From Armatimonadaceae bacterium (GTDB lineage: Bacteria; Armatimonadota; Armatimonadia; Armatimonadales; Armatimonadaceae): 60,434 nt of DNA. The DNA lies in NCBI GenBank assembly GCA_030447685.1, contig JAUJOK010000012.1, forward strand, positions 57,372 to 117,805, written 5' to 3'. The notes under the pieces are model-generated. The model was not told the DNA's origin, made no database searches, and saw nothing but the letters and a program-made list of their open reading frames with translations. This document shows positions 54,196 through 60,434 of the stretch, one piece after another. Both the position numbers and the translations under genes were made by a program. Position 1 is the stretch's first letter, and each line of letters starts with the position of its first letter.

Positions 54196-55002
54196 TCAGT
54201 CCTGCGCCTTTTCCCAGGCCTGCTCGGCGAGTCGCTTCATTACCAGGCTTTGCTCCCAGCGGTCACTGAACTCACGGCCATCGGGAAGGGTGATGGCGTA
54301 GCGCATCGCGGTCGCCCATAAATCTACAAAAAACTGCGCTGTCGGGCCGGAGCCGTCGCCGACATCCACCTGCACGGCCTCGCCGTTGGAGATGCGCCCG
54401 TGCAGATGCGCGGTGCGCTCCAGGACCGGGGCCAGGCGATCTACGGCGCGCTCCTCTTTCCAGCCGTAGAACTCCCCGACAACGACGAAGTGCGAAAGGT
54501 CGGCGGTGAAGCGGATGTCGGGAATCCGCTCGATAAGCTGGAGCGTCTGCGGAAGGTTCTCGGTGAAGTTGTTGCGGTGCGTTTCGACGAAGAAGGGAAG
54601 CCCCCGCTCCGCACTTAGCTTCCGCCCGTCTTCAATAAGCGTGACGACCGCCTCCAGCGGCGTGAAGGCATCGGCGGGCTGAGCAAAGACGAAGTCCGCG
54701 CCAAGACGGGCGGCCCGCTCTACCGTTTTACGAATATCGTCAAACGCAAAAGGCCGATGACCGAGCACAAGGCGCAGACCGTGACGCTTCAGGGCATCCG
54801 TGACGGCCTGCTCGTTCTCGTCCGTCAGCCAGCACTCCACCGCCTCGAAACCCGCCGCGTGAACCCGCGCGAACTTCTCGTCCAGCGTCCATTCCACCTC
54901 AGCGTTCATGGGCAGCTTGCCGAGGGACCAGAGCGAGTGCTGGACACGCAGACGCGGCGGGCTGCCGCTACCGTCATTGTAGCGAACACCAGGAGCAGCC
55001 AT
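54196..55002 (-). CDS. Sugar phosphate isomerase/epimerase (xylose isomerase-like TIM barrel)
   Basis: 268 residues. RVQHSLWSLGKLPMNAEVEW and EKFARVHAAGFEAVECWLTD are the first strands of an AP_endonuc_2-like barrel. ERGLPFFVETHRNNFTENLP (Glu-x-His metal ligands, about residue 140), DIRFTADLSHFVVVGEFYGW (Asp-x-Ser-His) and TAHLHGRISNGEAVQVDVGD (His) give a full metal site. It probably isomerises or epimerises a small sugar or keto acid. It lies between sepF and proC on the minus strand. The substrate is not predictable. Confidence 0.8.
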   Translation of the reverse strand: MAAPGVRYNDGSGSPPRLRVQHSLWSLGKLPMNAEVEWTLDEKFARVHAAGFEAVECWLTDENEQAVTDALKRHGLRLVLGHRPFAFDDIRKTVERAARLGADFVFAQPADAFTPLEAVVTLIEDGRKLSAERGLPFFVETHRNNFTENLPQTLQLIERIPDIRFTADLSHFVVVGEFYGWKEERAVDRLAPVLERTAHLHGRISNGEAVQVDVGDGSGPTAQFFVDLWATAMRYAITLPDGREFSDRWEQSLVMKRLAEQAWEKAQD

Positions 55003-55045
55003 ATTTAAGGCCTCCGAATCCGGCTATTACGGTGTCAGAACCCCG

Positions 55046-55483
55046 TTAACGGTCGAAGAACGGGCGGGGCTGCGGCGGCTCCGCGCCCTCGGCATGGATG
55101 GAGATATGGGCCGGGGTGAACAGGTACGCCCCTTCCGCCACCTTTTCCACATAGCCGTCGAGCGCGTAGGTGACACCGTTCAGGAAGTCGATCAGGCGCT
55201 CGGATACTTCGGGGGGCGCTTTTTCCAGATTGATGACCTGCGCCTCGCCGGACTTGAGGCGGTCGGCGGCCCGCTGAATGTCGGCGAAGTTCGCCACCGG
55301 AATAACGGTGATCGAACTTTCCCGCGCGGATGCGATACGGAATGTCTGACGCGGCATCCCTGCCTTCACCGGCGTGGCCTCCCGTTCCTCGTACTCCTCG
55401 TCTTCCGGCACAAAGCGATTCTTAATGCGGTTCCAAAGACCGCCCTCCGGCTCTTCCTGCTCCGCGTGTACTTCTCGATGCAT
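55046..55483 (-). CDS. sepF: Cell division protein SepF
   Basis: 145 residues from ATG 55483; a GGAGG site lies 9 nt upstream, which favours this codon over the ATG at 55492 that overlaps the yggS stop. The N-terminal linker is acidic (EQEEPEGGLWNRIKNRFVPE). The SepF domain reads SITVIPVANFADIQRAADRL, GEAQVINLEKAPPEVSERLI and DFLNGVTYALDGYVEKVAEG, then AYLFTPAHISIHAEG. SepF anchors FtsZ rings at the membrane in Gram-positives, cyanobacteria and related phyla; the usual amphipathic membrane-targeting helix may be NRIKNRF. Coupled to yggS, as in many genomes. Confidence 0.92.
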   Translation of the reverse strand: MHREVHAEQEEPEGGLWNRIKNRFVPEDEEYEEREATPVKAGMPRQTFRIASARESSITVIPVANFADIQRAADRLKSGEAQVINLEKAPPEVSERLIDFLNGVTYALDGYVEKVAEGAYLFTPAHISIHAEGAEPPQPRPFFDR

Positions 55484-55488
55484 TCTGT

Positions 55489-56190
55489 TCATCCTCCTCG
55501 CCGTCCGAAAAGCGCCGTCCCGATGCGGACCATTGTCGCGCCTTCTTCCACGGCCACTTCGAAATCTCCCGACATGCCCATTGACAGTATGTGCCGGTTT
55601 TGGTCCGGCAGTCTTTCCCACAACCCGCGCAGTCCCGCGAAAAAGCGGCGCGCCTCTTCCGCGCACTCACCCCATGGGGCCATTCCCATAAACCCCTGAA
55701 GCGCAAGCCCCGGCACTGCCGCTACCTGCTCCGCGAGCGCCAGCGCCCCGGAAGAAGGAACGCCCGCCCGTTTTTCACTGCCTGAAAGGTTCACCTCGAT
55801 CAGCACAGCCTGCGTTGCTGCTCTTTTCACCGCCTGTTTTCCCAATTCCTGCGCGAGTTGATAATTATCTACGCTATGAATCAAAGAAAATAGTTCAACG
55901 CTGTACTTAGCTTTATTTGATTGCAAATGGCCTATTAAGTGCCAACGAGGCTGTACAGATTCCAGAAGCTGTACCAGCGGTATTTTTGCGCGTGCCTCCT
56001 GCACATAGTTCTCGCCGAAATCCGTCACACCCGCCTGAATCGCTTCGGTAATCCGCGCCGCTTCTACCGTTTTCGTCACTGCCAGAAGCTGCACCGCATC
56101 GGCAGAACGTCCCGAGGGTCTGGCCGCCGCCGCGATTCGCTCCCGTATCGCCGTTAAACGCACCGCCAGACTGTCGTCGTCTTCATTCAT
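55489..56190 (-). CDS. yggS: YggS-family pyridoxal phosphate homeostasis protein
   Basis: 233 residues. VQLLAVTKTVEAARITEAIQ has the PLP-binding Lys. DFGENYVQEARAKIP, RWHLIGHLQSNKAKY, LIHSVDNYQLAQEL and VLIEVNLSGSEKRAGV are conserved blocks. LSMGMSGDFEVAVEEGATMV RIG is the C-terminal phosphate-binding motif. It buffers free pyridoxal 5'-phosphate. The stop overlaps the upstream ATG of sepF. A promoter candidate lies at 56,229-56,257. Confidence 0.93.
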   Translation of the reverse strand: MNEDDDSLAVRLTAIRERIAAAARPSGRSADAVQLLAVTKTVEAARITEAIQAGVTDFGENYVQEARAKIPLVQLLESVQPRWHLIGHLQSNKAKYSVELFSLIHSVDNYQLAQELGKQAVKRAATQAVLIEVNLSGSEKRAGVPSSGALALAEQVAAVPGLALQGFMGMAPWGECAEEARRFFAGLRGLWERLPDQNRHILSMGMSGDFEVAVEEGATMVRIGTALFGRRGG

Positions 56191-56202
56191 AAACCGATAA
56201 AA

Positions 56203-56228
56203 AGGCGGGCCGTTATTCGGCCCGCCTT
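56203..56228. terminator. Hairpin terminator at the end of the pst-phoU operon
   Basis: aggcgggcc-gttattc-ggcccgcct forms a 9-bp perfect GC-rich stem. It is followed by tactttacc on the plus strand and preceded by ataaaa (read as ttttat on the minus strand), so U-tracts suit the minus-strand phoU transcript. It also falls in the 5' region of yggS if transcription starts at the promoter just upstream. Confidence 0.7.
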
Positions 56229-56257
56229 ACTTTACCACAACAAAACGGAATTGTTAA
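56229..56257 (-). promoter_or_regulatory. Putative yggS-sepF promoter
   Basis: On the minus strand TTAACA (56252-56257) and TAAAGT (56229-56234) are separated by exactly 17 nt. The -35 box is 5/6 to consensus. The predicted start is inside or beside the hairpin at 56203-56228, so the yggS message could begin with it. Confidence 0.45.
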
Positions 56258-56340
56258 CACTTTTAGACGCGATATGTTGTAGTTAACCCTCCCTGACCAC
56301 TACCACCGGTTGTGTTTGTCCCAGATATTTCCTGCACCCT
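56258..56340. other. Short intergenic region after phoU
   Basis: No gene is recognised. The sequence is richer in A/T than the surroundings and contains the upstream part of the yggS promoter region. Confidence 0.3.
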
Positions 56341-57042
56341 TCACGCGGCCCGCAGATTCGGGCCACTCTCGCCACCGGGCGTATGCAAGGCCTTTTTATG
56401 GCGTCCCGTTTCGGCGTATGCCACGCGCTCCACAATATTAGTGCAGTGATCGCAGATGCGCTCCAGGTAGTGCGCCACGAACAGCAGGTGCGACGCCTGA
56501 ACCACGCAGCCGGGGTCTTCCTGCATCATGCGGCGCAGGTCGCGCCGCATCTCCGAATACAGATCGTCCACGGCGTCGTCGTCGGTGATGACCTTATCCA
56601 CCCGCGCCAGATCGCGATGCACGAACGCCTCCAGAGCATCATGGAGCATGGCCTGCGCCAGCTCGCCCAGACGCGGAATGTCCACCAGCGGCTTGTAAAA
56701 CATCTCCTCGCCGATTCGCTGCGCCACTTTGGAGATGTCAACGGCATGGTCACCGATCCGCTCGATGTCGGTGATGATATTGAGCGCGGCTCCGATCATT
56801 CGCAGGTCCGACGCCATCGGCTGCTGGCAGGCCAGCAGACGCAGACACTGCGTCTCGATGTCAAGCTGCATCGCATCCACCGCATCGTCACGGGTGATGA
56901 TCGATTCCGCCTGTTTTCGGTTCTGGCTGACAAGCGCGGCAACAGCGTCGCGCACCATCTCCTCGGTAGCGGTTCCCATAAGCAGGATTTTGCTCCGCAG
57001 GTCCGTGAGTTCTTCATCGAAATGTACCCGTGTCAATGCCAT
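56341..57042 (-). CDS. phoU: Phosphate signaling regulator PhoU
   Basis: 233 residues from ATG 57042 (MALTRVHFDEELTDLRSKIL), preceded by AAGGA at 6-nt spacing; the open frame upstream to 57153 lacks this. It consists of two three-helix PhoU repeats: ITRDDAVDAMQLDIETQCLR, MASDLRMIGAALNIITDIER and IGDHAVDISKVAQRIG in the first; ITDDDAVDDLYSEMRRDLRR, ASHLLFVAHYLERICDHCTN and IVERVAY in the second. The E-R-(I/C)-(G/C)-DH metal-binding motif is present twice. It restrains PstSCAB and PhoR signalling. Last gene of the pst operon. Confidence 0.94.
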   Translation of the reverse strand: MALTRVHFDEELTDLRSKILLMGTATEEMVRDAVAALVSQNRKQAESIITRDDAVDAMQLDIETQCLRLLACQQPMASDLRMIGAALNIITDIERIGDHAVDISKVAQRIGEEMFYKPLVDIPRLGELAQAMLHDALEAFVHRDLARVDKVITDDDAVDDLYSEMRRDLRRMMQEDPGCVVQASHLLFVAHYLERICDHCTNIVERVAYAETGRHKKALHTPGGESGPNLRAA

Positions 57043-57076
57043 ATGTGTTCCTTGTTCCCCCACGCTGGGGAAGAGA

Positions 57077-57946
57077 TCAACCGAAGCGCCCCCGAATATA
57101 GTCCTCAGTTTCCTTCTGCTCCGGCGTCGTGAATATTTTGTCCGTCGCCCCAAACTCCTTCATCTCGCCGCGCAAAAAGAACCCGGTATAGTCGGAAACA
57201 CGCGCGGCCTGCTGCATATTATGGGTGACGAGAACAATCGTATAGTCGTTCTTCAGCTCCGTCATCAGCTCTTCGATACGATAGGTAGAGTTAGGGTCGA
57301 GCGCGGAGGCAGGCTCGTCCATCAGCACCACTTCCGGCTCCACGGCCAGAACGCGGGCAATGCACAACCGCTGCTGCTGCCCGCCGGACAGCGCAAGCGC
57401 CGAGCGTTTTTGAACGTCCTTGACCTCATCCCACAACGCCGCCTGCCGCAAGGAGCGTTCCACAATCTCGCCCAGCGCCTTTTTATTTTTCTCGCCGTGG
57501 ATGCGCGGGCCGTAGGCGATATTGTCAAAAATGCTCATCGGGAACGGGTTCGGACGCTGAAACACCATGCCGACGCGCTTGCGCAGGTCTGCCGCATCTA
57601 CGCCGGGTGCGTTCACATCCTGTCCGTCTATCGTGATACTTCCCTCGACACGCGCTCCCTCGATCAGGTCATTCATGCGGTTCAGAGTGCGCAGGAAGGT
57701 GGATTTGCCGCATCCCGACGGCCCGATCAGCGCGGTGATACGCCGGTCGAAGACGTGAATATTGATGTTTTTTAACGCCTGAAAGTCCCCGTAAAAGAAG
57801 TTGACGTCCTTCGCCTCCGCGCGCACCGTCTCCTCGCGCTTCTGGGAACGGACAGCAACATCGGGTGTGGGGACGGCGGCAGCAGCCATTGTCTTTGTCT
57901 GCGCCTGCTGTTGTCCGTTAAACTCCATATTCTCTAATTTTATCAT
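57077..57946 (-). CDS. pstB: Phosphate ABC transporter ATP-binding protein PstB
   Basis: 289 residues; about 35 more than the core family at the N-terminus (an Ala/Gln-rich extension before [20 protein letters not shown]). Walker A is [20 protein letters not shown], the signature is [20 protein letters not shown], Walker B is [20 protein letters not shown], and the switch His is in [40 protein letters not shown] is PstB-specific. It powers phosphate import with PstC, PstA and PstS. Confidence 0.96.
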   Translation of the reverse strand: MIKLENMEFNGQQQAQTKTMAAAAVPTPDVAVRSQKREETVRAEAKDVNFFYGDFQALKNINIHVFDRRITALIGPSGCGKSTFLRTLNRMNDLIEGARVEGSITIDGQDVNAPGVDAADLRKRVGMVFQRPNPFPMSIFDNIAYGPRIHGEKNKKALGEIVERSLRQAALWDEVKDVQKRSALALSGGQQQRLCIARVLAVEPEVVLMDEPASALDPNSTYRIEELMTELKNDYTIVLVTHNMQQAARVSDYTGFFLRGEMKEFGATDKIFTTPEQKETEDYIRGRFG

Positions 57947-57982
57947 GTTGTTGGCATTTTTTGAAATATTCTGCCGTAAACA

Positions 57983-58867
57983 TCAGGACAGGCGGCGGCG
58001 CTGCCGCTGGCGCAGGAAGATGGCGATGCTGTTCATAACCAGCAGCACGGCCAGCAGCACCAGAATTGCCGCCGCCGCCACCTCGTGGAACGCCTGCTGG
58101 GGTCGTGATGCCCAGTTGAATATCTGTATCGGCAGCGCAGTAAAGCTGTCCATCGGGCCGCGCGGCACAAAGGTGACAAAGGTCAGTGCGCCGATAGTGA
58201 TCAGCGGCGCGGTTTCGCCGATGGCGCGTGACAATGAAAGAATAATGCCGGTCATGATGCCCCCGAAGGCCGCCGGCAATACCTGAAGCCGGATTGTCTG
58301 CCAGCGTGTCGCCCCCAAACCGAACGAGGCTTCGCGCAAAGAACTGGGAACGGCGCGGAGCGCCTCCTGTGTGGCGATAATGACGGTCGGCAGAATCAGC
58401 AGGCTCATGGTCAGAGCGCCCGCGATGACGCTGCGCCCGAACCCAAAGAAGCGCACGAACAGAGCCAGACCCAGCAGTGCGTACACCACCGAGGGCACGC
58501 CTGCCAGATTGGCGATGTTCATCTGGATAAAGGCGTTCAGGCGGTTTTTCTGCGCGTATTCTTCGAGGTAGATGGCTGCCGCCACGCCTATCGGAACGGC
58601 GATCAAGCCGGTCAGAGAAATCACCCAGAGCGTACCGTAGAGCGCGGCCTTGATTCCGGCGCGATGGGCGAACCGGGACGGAAACGACTGCAAAAACTCC
58701 CAGTTCAGTCTGCCGATGCCGTCGCGAATAACGCCGTACAGCAGAAGAACGAGCAGCAGTACGGCGGTGAACGTGGCCGCCAGGCACAGCGCATAAAAAA
58801 CGCGCTCCGCTCGCTTGCGCCGTGCCAGGTTACTTTGCGGGGGTCTCGTCGGGGTTTTCGTACTCAT
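57983..58867 (-). CDS. pstA: Phosphate ABC transporter permease PstA
   Basis: 294 residues from ATG 58867, 5 nt after pstC. The open frame continues upstream antisense-free to 59716, but that part is pstC in another frame. It has six membrane segments. [40 protein letters not shown] and [19 protein letters not shown] are PstA hallmarks; [20 protein letters not shown] is the EAA loop contacting PstB, and [19 protein letters not shown] is conserved. Forms the inner-membrane channel with PstC. Confidence 0.95.
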   Translation of the reverse strand: MSTKTPTRPPQSNLARRKRAERVFYALCLAATFTAVLLLVLLLYGVIRDGIGRLNWEFLQSFPSRFAHRAGIKAALYGTLWVISLTGLIAVPIGVAAAIYLEEYAQKNRLNAFIQMNIANLAGVPSVVYALLGLALFVRFFGFGRSVIAGALTMSLLILPTVIIATQEALRAVPSSLREASFGLGATRWQTIRLQVLPAAFGGIMTGIILSLSRAIGETAPLITIGALTFVTFVPRGPMDSFTALPIQIFNWASRPQQAFHEVAAAAILVLLAVLLVMNSIAIFLRQRQRRRLS

Positions 58868-58872
58868 AACAC

Positions 58873-59868
58873 TTACTGGTAAACGTTCCGGAAACGCTTC
58901 ACGAGGCGGGCGGCCAGGATATTCATCGCCAGCGTGATGACGAACAGAGTCATGCCGACGGCAAATATGGTCTGGTAACCCAGGCTGCCGACGGGCGTAT
59001 CGCCGAGGCTGACCTGGACGATATAGGCGGTCATGGTCTGAATGCTTTCCGCCGGATTCAGGGTCAATTTGGGGGTGGCCCCGGCGGCGAGCGTCACCGC
59101 CATCGTTTCGCCGATAGCGCGCGACAGCGCCAGGATAAAGGAGGCCATGATGCCCGACAGCGCGGCAGGCACGACGATCTTGGTCGAGACCTCCATCTTC
59201 GTGGAACCCAAACCGTACCCGCCCTCGCGCAGCGCGCGGGGCACCGCCGAAAGCGCATCTTCGCACAAGGAGGACACCAGCGGCAGAATCATAATGCCGA
59301 CCACGATAGCGCCGGAAGCGGCGTTGAACACATCGATATTCGGGAAGAAACGGCGCAGCAGCGGCGTGACGAAAAAGACGCCGAAGTAACCGTAAACGAC
59401 GGTCGGTATGCCGGCCAATATCTCCAGCATCGGCTTGACGATGCCGCGCACGCGCGGGCTGGCGTACTCGCTCAGGTAGATGGCCGATAGCAGCCCGACC
59501 GGCAGCGCGAACAGACCGGCTCCGACCGCGACCAGGAACGTACCGCACAGAAGCGGCAAAACCCCGAACCGGGCGGGCGCGAACAGCGGCGCCCACTCGG
59601 TTCCCGTAAAGAACGCTATGGGCGAAACCTGCTGGAAGAAGCCGATGGTCTCCTCGCTCAAAACGAAGATGATGCCCGCGGTGGTCGCAACGGACAGGAA
59701 CGCGCACACGAAGCACACCCAGCGTGCCAACGCTTCGCGGCCCCGCCCCATCGCCCCGCTGACGGCGCTTCTCCGCGTGCCGTTAACACGAACGGAAAAG
59801 GGGAGGACGCCTTGCGCGACGGACGCGGGCGGGGCGCTGGGTTCGGTTTCCTTTTGGCGCGGAAGCAT
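58873..59868 (-). CDS. pstC: Phosphate ABC transporter permease PstC
   Basis: 331 residues. An extended cytoplasmic N-terminus (~45 residues) precedes six membrane segments. [40 protein letters not shown] and [20 protein letters not shown] are typical of PstC. The EAA loop reads [20 protein letters not shown], and [20 protein letters not shown] is the conserved GETMA motif. It starts 2 nt after the pstS stop and ends 5 nt before pstA. Confidence 0.95.
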   Translation of the reverse strand: MLPRQKETEPSAPPASVAQGVLPFSVRVNGTRRSAVSGAMGRGREALARWVCFVCAFLSVATTAGIIFVLSEETIGFFQQVSPIAFFTGTEWAPLFAPARFGVLPLLCGTFLVAVGAGLFALPVGLLSAIYLSEYASPRVRGIVKPMLEILAGIPTVVYGYFGVFFVTPLLRRFFPNIDVFNAASGAIVVGIMILPLVSSLCEDALSAVPRALREGGYGLGSTKMEVSTKIVVPAALSGIMASFILALSRAIGETMAVTLAAGATPKLTLNPAESIQTMTAYIVQVSLGDTPVGSLGYQTIFAVGMTLFVITLAMNILAARLVKRFRNVYQ

Positions 59869-59870
59869 AC

Positions 59871-60434
59871 TTAGCCGCCGGTTTCCTTGCTGAGAAGGTC
59901 TTCGATCTTGACGCCGATCTGGGAACCACCGCTGAACACGGAGCCGGTGGTGCCTTTATCCGCACGCTGCTGCGCCAATTCGTAGGCGCGGTCGGGAAGC
60001 GGTACATAGCCGACATCGGTTACCAGCGCACGCCCCTGGGAAAGAAGGAACTTCACATACGCCTGCACTTCGGGGCGGCTCATGGCCGACTTGCTCACGT
60101 ACAAAAAGAGCGGACGCGACAGCGGCTGATAGGTACCGGTGTTGATGGTCTCCGGCGACGGTACGACCGCCCCCTTACCGGCGTCGATACCCATGACTTT
60201 GAGATTTTGCTTGTTCTGCTCGTAATAGGCGTAGCCGAAGTAACCCAGCGCGCCGGGGTCGCCCGAGACGCCGGTCACCAGGGTGTTATCGTCTTCGCTG
60301 GCGGTATAATCGGAGCGGCTCGCCCCCTCCTCGCCGACTATAGCGTCGGTAAAGTAATCGAAGGTGCCGGAATCGGTGCCTGCCCCATAGAGCTTGATCG
60401 GCTGGTTCGGGAAACCGGCGCGCACCTGGCTCCA
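59871..60434 (-). CDS. pstS: Phosphate-binding protein PstS, partial (5' end beyond window)
   Basis: Only the C-terminal ~187 residues are present; the frame is open to the window edge. [20 protein letters not shown] is the conserved phosphate-binding [10 protein letters not shown] loop. [20 protein letters not shown] and [17 protein letters not shown] follow, as in SphX/PstS proteins of the high-affinity system. The mature protein would be periplasmic or lipid-anchored. First gene of the pstSCAB-phoU operon. Its promoter and any Pho box lie outside the window. Confidence 0.94.
   Translation of the reverse strand, partial: WSQVRAGFPNQPIKLYGAGTDSGTFDYFTDAIVGEEGASRSDYTASEDDNTLVTGVSGDPGALGYFGYAYYEQNKQNLKVMGIDAGKGAVVPSPETINTGTYQPLSRPLFLYVSKSAMSRPEVQAYVKFLLSQGRALVTDVGYVPLPDRAYELAQQRADKGTTGSVFSGGSQIGVKIEDLLSKETGG

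Noticed and set aside
57983..59716. A single 577-residue minus-strand protein
   Set aside because: Only the part from 58867 is PstA; the N-terminal half is pstC read in another frame.
1..60434. CRISPR arrays, tRNA and rRNA genes
   Set aside because: No regularly spaced direct repeats and no tRNA T-loop or acceptor patterns were seen by eye; a tRNA or Rfam scan would settle small RNAs.

Overview
The window comes from a GC-rich bacterial chromosome. The gene content best fits Armatimonadota: a sepF/yggS pair, a lipoprotein-processing set (lspA, lgt) followed by rluD and a DUF951 gene, gatCAB, and many Gfo/Idh/MocA oxidoreductases, phytanoyl-CoA dioxygenase-like proteins, DUF1080 and xylose-isomerase-like TIM barrels. 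The phylum is inferred from family content; no rRNA or tRNA gene was seen.

Region 1 (about 1-15,770) is heavily broken by single-base frameshifts, yet conserved motifs survive in alternating frames. Reading across frames recovers a secreted carboxypeptidase-regulatory-like protein, an M55 D-aminopeptidase, an MBL-fold hydrolase, a MetE-like protein, two Gfo/Idh/MocA oxidoreductases, an AT-rich RelA/SpoT-type gene, an APC amino-acid permease and a PPC/DUF296 protein. An intact island at 4.2-6.8 kb holds a ribbon-helix-helix protein, a membrane protein bracketed by 43-nt inverted repeats, a SIS protein and a PhyH dioxygenase. Unresolved gene remains lie at 6.8-9.5 kb and 11.5-12 kb.

Region 2 (15.8-28.4 kb, minus strand) is largely intact. 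It holds a LarA-like protein/PdxA2/DUF1537-kinase operon for four-carbon acid sugars, malate synthase, a 14-repeat WD40 protein, a PaaK-like adenylating enzyme, a PhyH protein, a deacetylase-like protein and a phosphotriesterase-family hydrolase. Region 3 (28.5-38.1 kb, plus strand) looks like a sugar-oxidation cluster: Tat-exported Gfo/Idh/MocA dehydrogenase, DUF6807-DUF1080 fusion, MFS transporter, TIM-barrel isomerase, aldo/keto reductase and glycolate oxidase subunits GlcE and GlcF. Glyoxylate from glycolate could feed malate synthase. An ankyrin protein and gatCAB follow.

Region 4 (42.5-60.4 kb) holds a lipoprotein of uncertain fold and a TlpA-type thioredoxin-fold protein with one in-frame TGA exactly where the first Cys of CxxC belongs, followed by a hairpin: a strong selenoprotein candidate and the most interesting item here. 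Then come ileS (essential but carrying frameshifts, with a long leader), a DksA/TraR-like gene, lspA, lgt, rluD, DUF951 and a secreted protein. On the minus strand are proC with a solute-binding lipoprotein, a TIM-barrel isomerase, yggS-sepF, and the phosphate operon pstS-pstC-pstA-pstB-phoU, cut by the window end.
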